Origin: Hepsetus odoe
Lineage: Eukaryota > Chordata > Actinopteri > Characiformes > Hepsetidae
DNA length: 64,000 nt
NCBI GenBank assembly: GCA_017165825.1
Contig: CM029380.1
Coordinates: forward strand, 25,291,456 to 25,355,455
Reading direction: 5' to 3'
Shown piece after piece: positions 10,349 to 25,300 of this stretch. A program made the translations under genes and the position numbers. The notes beneath the pieces were generated by a model that ran no database searches, was not told where the DNA came from, and saw only the letters and a list, made by a program, of their open reading frames with translations. Numbering within the stretch: the first letter of the stretch is position 1; every line of letters starts with the position of its first letter.

Positions 10349-13300
10349 ATGGATGATCAGCGCAGAAGGAAACTCACTTTCTTCACCATCGGACTCATTT
10401 TCTTAATGACTGGAGTAGAATACGGTCAGTTTAACAACCTGGATCTGTCTGTCTGTCTATACCTGTCTGTCTGTCTGTAGAGCCTGATGATATATTTATG
10501 GTTATGGTGTTAAATTACTGATGTTTTATGATTCTATGGTGAATCGTGGGTTCAAGTCCCAGACTGTTTTGAGGTACAGTTGGAAAAAGTACCAGTCAAC
10601 ACTGGTACTGCAGTCACTGTTACTTGTGTGTGTGTTTACTAATAGTGTGAATGCTCTGATGTAAAAGGTGTGTGAGATCAGAGTGTGTTCTGAGGTCCGT
10701 CCAGGTGAGCCTTCAGATCCAGATCTGTAAATGTGTGGATTCTGTAAATGAGCCACAGATCTGGAGTGCTCCTCATCACTGCTGTTTGATGATCCATAGT
10801 TTCCTCCTGTTCTCACAAAGCAAGTGCAGGTCTGAACTTCACCAGAGGATCTGCAACTCCAGCAGCTTCAGACATGTTGGTCTAAGCTTGGTTTTTGAAA
10901 GTGAAAGTGACTACTAGTCATTATGAGCACAGTGAACCAAGTTACAACCAAACACACCCTCTGTATTTAACGACACACACACACCATCCAGCATGGGGGG
11001 CAGTGATGGGGACAGTACCTTGATCAAGGGAACCCTGTGGTAACCTGCACAATGTAAGGTATTCTGATCCTGGGACGAATCCCTCTCAAACACTGACTCC
11101 ACTTCTAAATGTTACACTCTTGGTGTTCTAAATAGCAGAACACTTCTCTAGATTCTGACTTGGTGCTGCTTGACTAAGATGAATTGTAGCTGCCTGGGTC
11201 CTGTTCAGTTTAATATCTGATACATCTTCACGAGGACGGCACGCTGTAATCCTAAAAGATCCAGGGAACAGGGAGACTGAACCATCCACACACGACCCGG
11301 TATTACCGAACATGGCGCTCCTTGGACGGTATGTCCCAGTGTTTAGGACCCCAGGATCGAAAGGTTTTAATCCAGAGCTGTGTACTGCACCTCGAGGTTG
11401 ACTCAGTGGATCAAGGTACCGCCCTCATCACTGCCCTAAATGGGGATGCCATGGGGGTAGTGGTGGTCTAGTGCTAGGATACGGATACACCCTCACGGAT
11501 CTGATACACACTCACAGATCTGATACACACTGAAACAGATCTACACACACACATGGATCTGATACACCTCACGGATCTGGATACACACCACAGATCTGAT
11601 ACACACACACAGATCTGATACACACTCAAACAGATCTAATACACACACACAGATCTAATACACACACACAGATCTGATACACACACACAGATCTGATACA
11701 CACTCACAGATCTGATAACACACACAGATCTGATACACACTCACAGATCTGATACACACTCACAGATCTGGTACACACTCACAGGTCTGATACACACTCA
11801 CAGATCTGGTACACACTCACAGATCTGATACACACTCAAACAGATCTAATACACACACACAGATCTGGTACACACTCACAGATCTGGTACACACTCACAG
11901 ATCTGATACACACTCACAGATCTGGTGAGCACACACACAGATCTGGTACACACAGATCTGATACACACCTGTGAGATCTGGGTGCACACTCAGATCTGAC
12001 ACACACTAAACAGATCTAATACACACATGAGATCTGATACACACAGATCTGGTACACACAGATCTGATAGCACACCACAGATCCTGATACACAGATCTGA
12101 TACACACTCACAGACCTGATACACACAGATCTGATACACACACACAGATCTGATACAATAATAAGATCTGGTGAATATCACTCACAGATCTGGTACACAC
12201 TCACAGATCTGGTACACACTCACAGATCTGATACACACAGATCTGATACACACACACAGATCTGATACACACAGATCTGGTACACACTCACAGATCTGAT
12301 ACACACAGATCTGATACACACACACACAGATTTGATACACACAGATCTGGTAAGCACACTCACAGGACTGATACACACAGATCTGGTACACACTCACAGA
12401 TCTGATACACACTCACAGATCTGATACACACTCAAACAGATCTAATACACACACACAGTTCTGATACACACACAGATCTGATACACACTCACAGATCTGG
12501 TACACACTCACAGATCTGATACACACAGATCTGATACACACTCACAGATCTGATACACACTCACAGATCTGATACACACAGATCTGATACACACACACAG
12601 ATCTGATACACACAGATCTGGTACACACTCACAGATCTGATACACACAGATCTGATACACACTCACAGATCTGATACACACTCATAGATCTGATACACAC
12701 TCAACAGATCTAATACACACACACAGATCTGATACACACTCACAGATCTGGTACACACAGATCTGATACACACTCACAGATCTGATACACACAGATCTGA
12801 TACACACTCACAGATCTGATACACACAGATCTGATTACATAATAAGATCTTATACACACCACAGACTGATACACACAGATCTGATACACACAGATCTGAT
12901 ACACACAGATCTGATACACACTCACACAGATCTGATACACACAGATCTGATACACACTCACAGATCTGATACACACAGATCTGATACACACAGATCTGAT
13001 ACACACTCACAGATCTGATACAATACAGAGATCTGATAGCACACAGACTGAGGATATAGCCACACAGATCTGGGATACACACAGATCTTATACACACTCA
13101 CAGATCTGATACACACAGATCTGATACACACAGATCTGATACACACTCACAGATCTGATACACACTCACAGATCTGATACACACAGATCTGGATACACAC
13201 AGCATCTGATAGCTAATAATAGATCTGGTATACACTCAGATTCCGATACACACACAGATCTGATAAAGCACACTCACAGATCTGGTACACTCACAGATCT

Positions 13301-16300
13301 GGATACACACTCAAACAGATCTACATTGATACACACACAGATCTGATACACACCTCACAGATTCAGGACACACCACAGATCTGATAATAATAATAGATCT
13401 GGTACACACTCACAGATCTGATACACACAGATCTGATACACACTCACAGATCTGATACACACTCACAGATCTGATACACACAGATCTGGTACACACTCAC
13501 AGATCTGATACACACAGATCTGATACACACTCACAGATCTGATACACACAGATCTGATACACACTCACAGATCTGATACACACAGATCTGATACACACCA
13601 CAGATCTGATACACACACAGATCTGATACACACTCACAGATCTGATACACACTCAAACAGATCTAATACACACACTCAGATCTGATACACACTCACAGAT
13701 CTGATACACACACACAGATCTGATAGACACTCACAGATCTGATACACACAGATCTGATACACACTCACAGATCTGATACACACAGATCTGGATAATAATT
13801 GGACAGACTGATACACAAGGAGAGATTCACAAAGTACACCTCACAGATCTGATACACATCAAACAGATCTGATACACACTCAAACAGATCTAATACACAC
13901 TCAAATAGATCTAATACACACACACAGATCTGGTACACACACTCAGATCTGATACACACTCACATGATTCTGGATCTCTGGACACTCATGGAGTCCCCTC
14001 CACACGAACAGATGTGTTACAGATGTGTTTATATGTGGATTGAGAGCGCAGGCCACCACACCACACACATTTACAGAAACCTTTTCTAACAACCTGAGGT
14101 AGAATGAGATACTGTGCCGCCCATATCCCACATTTCCACGCCTGAGTTCCACTAATGACATTTACGAGCTTCATCTTCCTCCAAAATAATCATCCAGTTC
14201 CACACGAGCATTTTTCCAGCCTCCTGATTACCCTTTGTAGAGCGACTCCACACCCACACTGGGCGCAGTGTCCTCTCTGCAGCTGCCTGCAGCCTGAAAT
14301 AAACGTGCTGCAGCAGCATGTTAGTTGATATTTTTCATTCTCTTAAATGATTTAGTGAAGCTTCCAGATAAATGAATCATGAATACCTTTCATTTAAAAC
14401 CCTTGTTTCCCTGCAGTCTCTGGTCTTGGGCTAAATTGTCTGACTGTAACTTTAATAGTTTCCCTGTAATTTGGACATTAAGGGGGACAGATGTGGACAT
14501 TCACCCACAGACTGTTCTTAAATTCATCCTAAATTAAATTATTGAAAATATTCACAAGACAGTGCTCCCATTGCCCTGTTGCTCATGCTTCACTCAACAA
14601 AAAAAAAAAAAAAGCTCTTCAGAAACTGTCATTTAACAGTGGGTGTAAGTCTACCATAAGCCCCACCCCCTTCTCCCCTGCTCTGAGAAGTTAGCTTGGT
14701 GTTACAGACGCAGCTGCAGATGTTCTTTTTCACCCATGTGGAGATGTCGGTGAGACAGGCTGAGATATGTGCCAGTTAAGCAGGGTCATCTGGCTGGACG
14801 GTTATCCATGTTTGTATGTCATCTGAGTTTAGAACTGAACCCAAGGAAGTTGCGTAAATTGCAATGAGATGGGGCCCAACACGGAGTCTTCTCGTCCCTA
14901 AGGAAAGATAACAGAATGTGGACATTTGTCCTTGCCACGTCTCTTGCCGTGTCTCTTTTTTAGGGGTTCAAATCAAATCCCACACCAGTAGGTTGCCCTG
15001 AGATACCCTTATGCAAAGTATCGCCTCATCATCGCGTTCCCTCTGCCTTTTTCAGCTGCCCTCTGGGCCGCGTGTGTGTGTGTGGGTGAAAAGTAGAGGC
15101 TGAATTTTCGTTGTCTCACTGTGTGTGCCGTGCAGGCTGTCACCGACGAAGGAGGTCACTTTCACTCTGTTTGAGGCCTCTCCTCTCCAAAAGAGACAGT
15201 GTCAGACTTCACCTGACACAGTGACAAGAAAGACTATCAGAAATGTTTTTTGTCCCTTTACTCTTCCCACTGTTATGTGGCCAGTGTATTTCTGGGTACA
15301 CAGCTGAAAACTGTATTAAATCCCAGTTTTGTCCACGGTTATCACTTCAGAACTAGACACATTACAGACATGTCTCGTGCTGAAGCAGAGATCTGCTATT
15401 ACTACAGGCTGTCTTCCAGCACTGAAACCCTTTATAGCACGCGCCCTGCTGATCCGCTGCAGTTTGAAGGTTAGAGTGGGACCTTATTTTTGGTCGTAAC
15501 TCATGGATGACTCCGCTCATACTCCTCAGCGGTGATTTTACCCACCATTTGCTGCTACCTGCAGATTTCTGGGTGCTGGGCCACTTATTTCCTGGGACCA
15601 GCCTGTCCTGCTTTCAGCTTCAGTGGCCTGATCAATGGTCCACTGTTCAAGCTCATCTCAGACAAGACACGCACCACTAAAATCATACTGTTCAGCCAAC
15701 TGCTTCGAAATAGTCGGTAAGTTCCTCCGACATGCATTCCAGCAACGTCTAACACACAGGAGCGAACAGGTGAGAATATTACACTGAGATGGAGGAAAGA
15801 TCTGAGCAGCCAAGGTTTTATTACCGAGTAACAGTTTAAAGGTTTTTGTGAGTCTTTCGCCCAAAAACACACGTTCACAAACAGCACAGCAGTCAGAATG
15901 ATCCAGATTAGTTTAATCTGTGATCAGTTGTTGATGATCTGCTTAGAAGAACAGGACTTAGATGTCTCTTCCTGTTTGGGTGAAGCTCCAGGACCTGGAT
16001 CTACCGAATGATGGACTGATTGAGAAAAAGCAGATCAAAGAAAATCCTCTTTACTGGATTAATGTGGTGTTTATTCTATTATTAGTGTTTAACACAGAAA
16101 ATCCTCTTTACTGGATTAATGTGGTGTTTATTCTATTACAGTGTTGGCAACATCATCACACACAGAAAACTCTCTTTGCTATACTGGATTAACAAATGTG
16201 GTGTTTATTCTAATATTAGTGTTTAACACACAGAAATCCTCTTTACTGGATTAATGTGGTATTTATTCTAATATTAGTGTTTAACACACACAGAAAATCC

Positions 16301-19300
16301 TCTTTACTGGATTAATGTGGGTGTTTATTCTAATATTAGTGTTTAACACACAGAAAATCCTCTCTTACTGGATTAATGTGGTGTTTATTCTAATATTAGC
16401 AAGCTTAACACATTAAAACTCTCTTTACTGGATTAATGTGTGTTTATTCTAATATTAGTGTTTAACACACACAGAAAAATCCCCTCTTTTTTTACTGGAT
16501 TAATAAGTGCTTATTCTAATATTAGTGTTTTTCAACACACAGAAAATCCCTCTTACTGATTTAATGTGGTGTTTATTCTAATATTAGTGTTTAACACACA
16601 CAGAAAATCCCTCTTATCACTAATGTGGTGTTTATTCTAATATTATGTTTAACACAGAAAAATCCTCTTACTGAATAATGTGGTGTTTATTCTAATATTA
16701 GTGTTTAAACACAGAAAATCCCTCTTTACTGGATTAATGTGGTGTTTATTCTAATATTAGTGTTTAACACACAGAAAATCCCTCTTTACTGGATTAATGT
16801 GTTTATTCTAATATTAGTGTTTAATCACACAGAAAATCCCTACTGGATTAATAATAAAAGTTTATTCTAATATTAGTGTTTAACACAGAAAATCCCTCTC
16901 TTACTGATTAATGAGGTGTTATCTTCAATATTAGAAGGAAACATAGAAAACTCTCTTTACTGGATTAATGTGGGTGTTTATTCTACTATTAGTGTTTTTC
17001 TAACACAGAAAATCTTCATTGGATTAATGTGGGTAAGTGTTTATTCTAATATTAGTATGTTTAACACACAGAAAAATCCCTTTACTGGATTAATGTGGTG
17101 TTTATTCTAATATTAGTGTTTAAATACAGAAAATCCTCTTTACTGATTAATGTATGTTTATTCTAATATTAGTGTTTAAAACACAGAAAATCCCTCTTAC
17201 TGATTAATGTGGGTGTTTATTCTAATATTATAGTGTTTAAATACAGAAAATCCTCTCTCACTGGATTAACAATGTGGGTGTTTATTCTAATATTAGTGTT
17301 TAACACAGAAAATCCCTCTTTACTGGATTAATGTGGTGTTTATTCTAATATTAGTGTTTAACACAGAAAATCCCTCTTTACTGGATTAATGTGGTGTTTA
17401 TTCTAATATTAGTGTTTAACACACAGAAAATCCCTCTTTACTGGATTGATGTGGTGTTTATTCTAATATTAGTGTTTAACACACAGAAAATCCCTCTTTA
17501 CTGGATTAATGTGGTGTTTATTCTAATATTAGTGTTTAACACAGAAAATCCCTCTTTACTGGATTAATGTGGTGTTTATTCTAATATTAGTGTTTAACAC
17601 ACAGAAAATCCCTCTTTACTGGATTAATGTGGTGTTTATTCTAATATTAGTGTTTAACACAGAAAATCCCTTTACTGGATTAATGTATGTTTATTTAATA
17701 TTAGTGTTAATAATAATATAAAAATCCTCTTACTTCTCTGGATTAATGTGGTGTTTATTCTAATATTAGTACTAATACAGAAAATCCCTCTTACTGGATT
17801 AATGTGGTGTTTATTCTAATATTAGTGTGTAACACACAGAAAATCCCTCTTACTGGATTAATGGTGTTTATTCTAATATTAGTGTTTAACACACACACAC
17901 AGAAAATCCTCTTACTGGATTAATGTGGTGTTTATTCTAATATTAGTGTTTAACACAGAAAAATCCTCTTACTGATTAATGTGGGTGTTTATTCTAATAT
18001 TAGTGTTTAACACAGAAAATCCCTCTTTACTGGATTAATGTGGTGTTTATTCTAATATTATGTTTAACACAGCAGTAATCCTTCTTACTGGATTAATGGG
18101 TGTTTATTCTATTAGTGTTTAACACACAGAAAATCCTCTTACTGGATTAATGTGGTGTTTATTTCTAATATTGAAAGCTAACACACAGAAAATCCTCTTT
18201 ACTGATTAATGGTGTTTATTCTAATATTAGTGTTTAACATACAGAAAATCCTCTTTACTGGATTAATGTGGGTGCTTATTCTAATATTAGTGTTTAACAC
18301 AGAAAACTCTCTTTACTGGATTTTCAATGTGGTGTTTATTCTAATATTAGTGCTAACACACAGAAAATCCTCTTACTGATTAATGTGGTGTTTATTCTAA
18401 TATTAGTGCTAACAGAAAATCCCTCACTTGATTAATGTGGTGTTTATTCTAATATTAGTGTTTAACACAGAAAATCCTCTTTACTGGATTAATGTAGTGT
18501 GTGTTTATTCAACATGAAAAAAGCCATTTAACACACACAGAAAATCTCTTTACTGGATTAACAAAATAAAAAAAAAGTTTAAGTTCTAATATTAGTGTTT
18601 AACACAGAAACTTTCCTTACTTGATTAGATGTTTTCATTCAATATTAGGTTTAAGCAACAGAAAAATCCTCTTTACTGGATTAATGTGGTGTTTATTCAT
18701 ATGTTAATAAAACCTCATTATCAATGTGGTGTTTATTCTAATATTAGTGTTTCTAACACAGAAAATCCCTCTCACTGGATTACACGTGGTGTTTATTCTA
18801 ATATTAGTGTTTAACAAACAGAAAATCCCTCTTACTGGATTAATGTATGTTTATTCAATGAATAGTGTTTAAATACACAGAAAATCCTCTTTTACCGGAT
18901 TAATGTATGCTTATTCTAATATTAGTGTTTAACACAGAAAATTTACTGGATTAATGTGGTGCTTTATTCTAATATTAGTGTTTAACACACACTGTGCAAT
19001 CCTCTTTACTGGATTAATGGTGTTTATTCTAATATTAGTGTTTAACACAGAAAATCCTCTTTACTGGATTAATGTGGGTGTTTATTCTAATATTAGTGTT
19101 TAAAACACTGAAAATCTCTCTTTACTGGATTAATGTGGTGTTTATTCTAATATTAGTGTTTAACACACAGAAAATCCTCTTTACTGGATTAATGTGGTGT
19201 TTATTCTAATATTAGTGTTTAACACACAGAAAACTCTCTTATTTGATTAATGGTGTTTATCGAATATTAGTGCTAACACCGAAAATTCCTCTTTACTGGA

Positions 19301-22300
19301 TTAATGTGTTTATTCTAATATTAGTGTTTAACACCGAAAATTCCTCTTTACTGGATTAATGTGGTGTTTATTCTAATATTAGTGTTTAACACACTGAAAA
19401 TCCCTCTTTACTGGATTAATGTGGGTGTTTATTCTAATATTAGCGTTTAACACACAGAAAATCCTCTCTCACTGGATTAATGTATGTTTATTCTAATATT
19501 AGTGTTTAACACACAGAAAATCCCTCTTTACTGGATTAATGTGGTGTTTATTCTAATATTAGTGTTTAACACCGAAAATTCCTCTTTACTGGATTAATGG
19601 GTGTTTATTCTAATATTAGTGTTTAACACACAGAAAATCCCTCACTGGATTAATGGGTGTTTATTCTAATATTAGTGTTTAAAACACTGAAAATCCCTCT
19701 TTACTGGATTAATGTGGTGTTTATTCTAATATTAGTGTTTAACACACAGAAATCCTCTTTACTGGATTAATGTGGTGTTTATTCTAATATTAGTGTTTAA
19801 CACACACTGAAAATCCCTCTTTACTGGATTAATGTGTGTGTTTATTCTAATATTAGTGTTTAACACACTGAAAATCCCTCTTTACTGGATTAATGTGGGT
19901 GTTTATTCTAATATTAGTGTTTAACACACAGAAACTCTCTTACTGGATTAATGTGGGTGTTTATTCTAATATTAGTGTTTAACACACAGAAAATCCCTCT
20001 TTACTGGATTAATGTGGTGTTTATTCTAATATTAGTGTTTAACAATCAAAATTCCTCTTACTGATTGAATGGGTGTTTATTCTAATAGTGTTTAAAACAC
20101 TGAAAATCCCTCTTTACTGGATTAATGTAGTGTTTATTCTTAATATTAGTGTTTAACACAGAAAATCCTCTTTACTGGATTTATCGTATGTTTATTCTAA
20201 TATTAGTGTTTAACACACAGTAGAAAACTTCCTTTACTGATTAATGTGGTGTTTATTCTAATATTAGTGTTTAACACACACAGAAAATCCCTCTTTACTG
20301 GATTAATGTGGTGTTTATTCTAATATTAGTGTTTAACACACTGAAAATCCCTCTCTACTGGATTAATGTGGTGTTTATTCTAATATTAGTGTTTAACACA
20401 CAGAAAAATCCTCTTTACTGGATTAATGTGGTGTTTATTCTAATATTAGTGTTTAAACACAGAAAATCCCTCTTACTGGATTAATGTGGGTGTTTATTCT
20501 AATATTATGTTTAACACACAGAAAATCCCTTCATGATTACGTGGGTGTTTATTCTAATATTGTGCTTTAACACAGAAAATCCTCTTTACTGGATTAATGT
20601 GTTTATTTAACATTAGTGTTTAAACACAGAAAATCCCTCTTTACTGGATTAATGTGGGTGTTTATTCTAATATTAGTGTTTAACACAGAACTCTTCTTTA
20701 CTGGATTATCGTGGTGTTTATTCTAATATAGTGTTTAACACACAGAAAATCCCTCTTACTGGATTAATGTGGTGTTTATTCTAATATTAGTGTTTCTAAC
20801 ACACAGAAAATCCCTCTTACTGATTAATGTGGTGTTTATTCTAATATTAGTGTTTAAACACAGAAAATCCTCTTTTACTGGATTAATGTGTGTTTATTCT
20901 AATATTAGTTTAACACAGAAAATCCTCTTACTGGATTAATGTGGGTGTTTCTTATTCTAATATTAGTGTTTAACACACAGAAAATCCTCTTTACTGGATT
21001 AATGTGGTGTTTATTCTAATATTAGTGTTTAAAACACTGAAAATCCCTCTTTACTGGATTAATGTGGTGTTTATTCTAATATTAGTGTTTAACACAGAAA
21101 ACCCTTTACTGGATTACCGGTGTTTATTCTATCATTAGTGCTTAACACAGAAAATCCTCTTTACTGGATTAATGTGGTGTTTATTCTAATATTAGTGTTT
21201 AACACACAGAAATCCTCTTTACTGGATTGTAATGTGTGTTTATTCTAATATTAGTGTTTAACACACAAGAAAATCCCTTTACTGGATTAATGTGGTGTTT
21301 ATTCTAATATTAGTGTTTAACAAACAGAAAATCCCTCTTTACTGGATTAATGTGGTGTTTATTCTAATATTAGTGTTTAACACACTGAACCTCTTTACTG
21401 GATTAATGTGGTGTTTATTCTAACATATGCGCAGTTAGTGTTTACCACACAGAAAATCCCTCTCTTACTGGATTAATGTGTTTATTCTAATATTAGTGTT
21501 TAACACACAGAAAATCCTCCTTTACTGGATTAATGTATGTTTATTCATTATTAGTGTTTACACAGAAAATCCCTTACTGGATTAATGTGGTGTTTATTCT
21601 AATATTAGTGTTTAAACACAGAAAATCCCTCTTTACTGGATTAATGTGGGTGTTTATTCTAATATTAGTGTTTAACACACAGAAAATCCCTTCTTACTGG
21701 ATTAATGTGGTGTTTATTCTAATATTAGTGTTTGTATCACATACAGAAAATCCTTTACTGATTAATGTAGTGTTTATTCTTAATACAAGTGTTTAAACAC
21801 AGAAAATCCCTCTTTACTGGATTAATGTGGGTGTTTATTCTAATATTAGTGTTTAATACACAGAAAATCCCTCTTTACTGGATTAATGTGGTGTTTATTC
21901 TAATATTAGTGTTTAACACACAGAAAATCCTCTTACTGGATTAATGTGGTGTTTATTCTAATATTAGTGTTTAACACACAGAAAATCCCTCTTTACTGGA
22001 TTAATGTGGTGTTTATTCTAATATTAGTGTTTAACACACAGAAAATCCCTCTTTACTGGATTAATGTGGGTGTTTATTCTAATATTAGTGTTTAACACAG
22101 AAAATCCCTCTTTACTGGATTAATGTGGGTGTTTATTCTAATATTGTGTTTAACACACAGAAAACCTCTTTACTGGATTAATGTGGTGTTTATTCTAATA
22201 TTATTAGTGTTTAAAACACTGAAAAATCCCTCTTACTGATTAATGATGTTTATTCTAATATTAGTGTTTAACACAGAAAATCCTCTTACTGGATTAATGG

Positions 22301-25300
22301 TGTTTATTCTAATATTAAAGCCTGAATACCAAGTAGCAACTCTCTTACTGGATTAATGTGGTGTTTATTCTTAATATTAGTGTTTAATACAGCCAGAAAA
22401 TCCCTCTTACTGGATTAATGTGGTGTTTATTCTAATATTAGTGTTTAAATACACAGAAAATCCTTACTGGATTAATGTGGGGTGTTTATTCTAATATTAG
22501 TGTTTAACAAACAGAAAATCCCTCTTTACTGGATTAATGTGGTGTTTATTCTAATATTAGTGTTTAACACACAGAAAATCCCTCTTTACTGGATTAATGT
22601 GGGTGTTTATTCTAATATTAGTGTTTAAACACAGAAAATCCTTTACTGATTAATGTGGTGTTTATTCTAATATTAGTGTTTAAATACAGAAAATCCCTCT
22701 TACTGGATTAGCGTAAGTGTTTATTCTAATATTAGTGTTTGGCAATACACAGAAAATCCTCTTTACCGGATTAATGGTGTTTATTCTAATACAGTGTTTA
22801 ACACAGAAAACTTTCTTTACTGGATTAATGTGGGTGTTTATTCTAATATTAGTGTTTAAAACACAGAAAATCCTCTTTACTGATTAATGTAGTTTATTTT
22901 AATATTAGTGTTTAAATACACAGAAAATCCTCTTACTTGGATTAATGGTGTTTATTCTAATATTAGTGTTTAACACACAGAAAACCTTCTTACTGGATTA
23001 ATGTGGTGTTTATTCTAATATTATGTTTAAACACACAGAAAATCCCTCTTTACTGGATTAATGTGGGTGTTTATTCTAATATTAGTGTTTAACACACAGA
23101 AAATCCCTCTTTACTGGATTAATGTGGGTGTTTATTCTAATATTAGTGTTTAACACACAGAAAATCTCTCTTTACTGGATTAATGTGGGTGGTTATTCTA
23201 ATATTAGTGTTTAACACACAGAAAATCCCTCTTTACTGGATTAATGTGTTTATTCTAATAGTGTTTAAACACAGAAAACTCTCTTTACTGGATTAATGTG
23301 AGTGTTTATTCTAATATTAGTGTTTAACACACAGAAAATCCTCTTAATGGATTAATGTGGTGTTTGTTGTAATTTTAGTGTTTAAAACAGAAAATCCCTC
23401 TGTACTGGATTAATGTGGGTGTTAATTCTAAGATGTTTTAATACAGAAAATCCTCTTACTGGATTAATGTGGTGTTTATTCTAATATTAGTGTTTAACAC
23501 AGAAAACCTCTCTTTACTGGATTAATGTGGTGTTTATTCTAATACATTAGTGTTTAAAACACAGAAAATCCCTCTTACTGATTAATGTGGTTTATTCTAA
23601 TATTAGTGTTTAAACACAGAAACTCTCTTTACTGGATTAATGTGGTGTTTATTCTAATATTAGTGTTTAATACACAGAAAATCCCTCTTACTGGATTAAT
23701 GTGGTGTTTATTCAATATTAGTGTTTAACACACAGAAAACTTCCTCTTTACTGGATTAATGTGGTGTTTATTCTAATATTAGTGTTTAAACACACAGAAA
23801 ATCCCTCTTTACTGGATTAATGTGGTGTTTATTCTATTATTAGTGTTTAACACACAGAAAATCCCTCTCTACTGGATTAATGTGGGTGTTTATTCTAATA
23901 TTAGTGTTTAACACAGAAAATCCTCTTACCGGATTAATGTGGTGTTTATTCTTAATATTATTGCTTAACACACAGAAAATCCTCTTTACTGGATTAATGT
24001 GGTGTTTATTCTAATATTAGTGTTTAACACAGAAAACTTCACTGGATTAATGTGGTTTATTCTAATATTAGTGTTTAACACAGAAGTCCTCTTTTTACTG
24101 ATTAATGTAGGTTTATTCTAATATTAGTATGAAACACACAGAAAATCCCTCTCTCACTGGATTACGGTGTTTATTCTAATATTAGTGTTTAACACAGAAA
24201 ATCCTCTTACTGGATTAATGTGGTGTTTATTCTAATATTAGTGTTTAACACAGAAAATCCCTTTACTGGATTAATGGTGTTTGTCTAATATTAGTGTTTA
24301 AAACACACAGAAAATCCTCACTGATTAATGTGGTGTTTCTATTCTAATATTAAAATAACACAGAAAATCCCTCTTCACTGGATTAATGTGGTGTTTATTC
24401 TAATATTAGTGTTTAAACACACAGAAAATCCCTCTTTACTGGATTAATGTGGTGTTTATTCTAATATTAGTGTTTAACACACAGAAAATCCCTCTACTGG
24501 ATTAATGTGGTGTTTATTCTAATATAGTGTTTAACATTATCAGAAAATCCTCTTACTGGATTAATGTGGTGTTTATTCTAATATTAGTGTTTAACACACA
24601 GAAAATCTTCACTGGACAATGGGTGTTTATTTCTATTAGTGTTTAACACACAGAAATCCTCTTACTGGATTAATGTGGGTGTTTATTCTAATATTAGTGT
24701 TTAACACAGAAAATCCTCTCACTGGATTATCAATGTGGTGTTTATTCCCAATATTATGTTTAACACACAGAAAATCCTCTTTACTGATTAATGGGAAATA
24801 TTCTAATATTAGTGCTTGTTTGCCAGAAAACCCTCTTACTGGATTAATGTGGTGTTTATCTCTAATATTAGTGTTTAAAACACTGAAAATCCTCTACTGA
24901 TTAATGTGGGTGTTTATTCTAATATTAGTGCTTAACACAGAAAATTCCTTTACTGGATTAATGTGGTGTTTATTCTATATACATAGTGTTGAATACAGAA
25001 AACTCTCTTTACTGGATTAATGGGTGTTTATTCTAAACACAGTGTGTTTAACAAACAGAAAATCCTCTTACTGGATTAATGTGGGTGTTTATTCTGATTA
25101 TTAGTGTTTAACACAGAAAACCTCTTTACTGGATTAATGGTGTTTATTCTAATATTAGTGTTTAACACAGAAAATCCTCTTACTGATTAATGTGGGGTGT
25201 TTATTCCTAATATTAGCGTTTAACAAACAGAAAATCCTCTTTACTGGATTAATGTGTTTATTCTAATATTAGTGTTTAACACATGAAAACCCCTTTTACT

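Noticed and set aside
11990..13959. Minus-strand frames with repeated CIRSV/VYQIC residues
   Set aside because: Frame products of the AGATCT minisatellite, present in several registers at once.
11480..13975. CRISPR-like look of short repeats separated by short spacers
   Set aside because: Spacers are not unique, unit lengths drift, no cas genes are present, and the host is a vertebrate.
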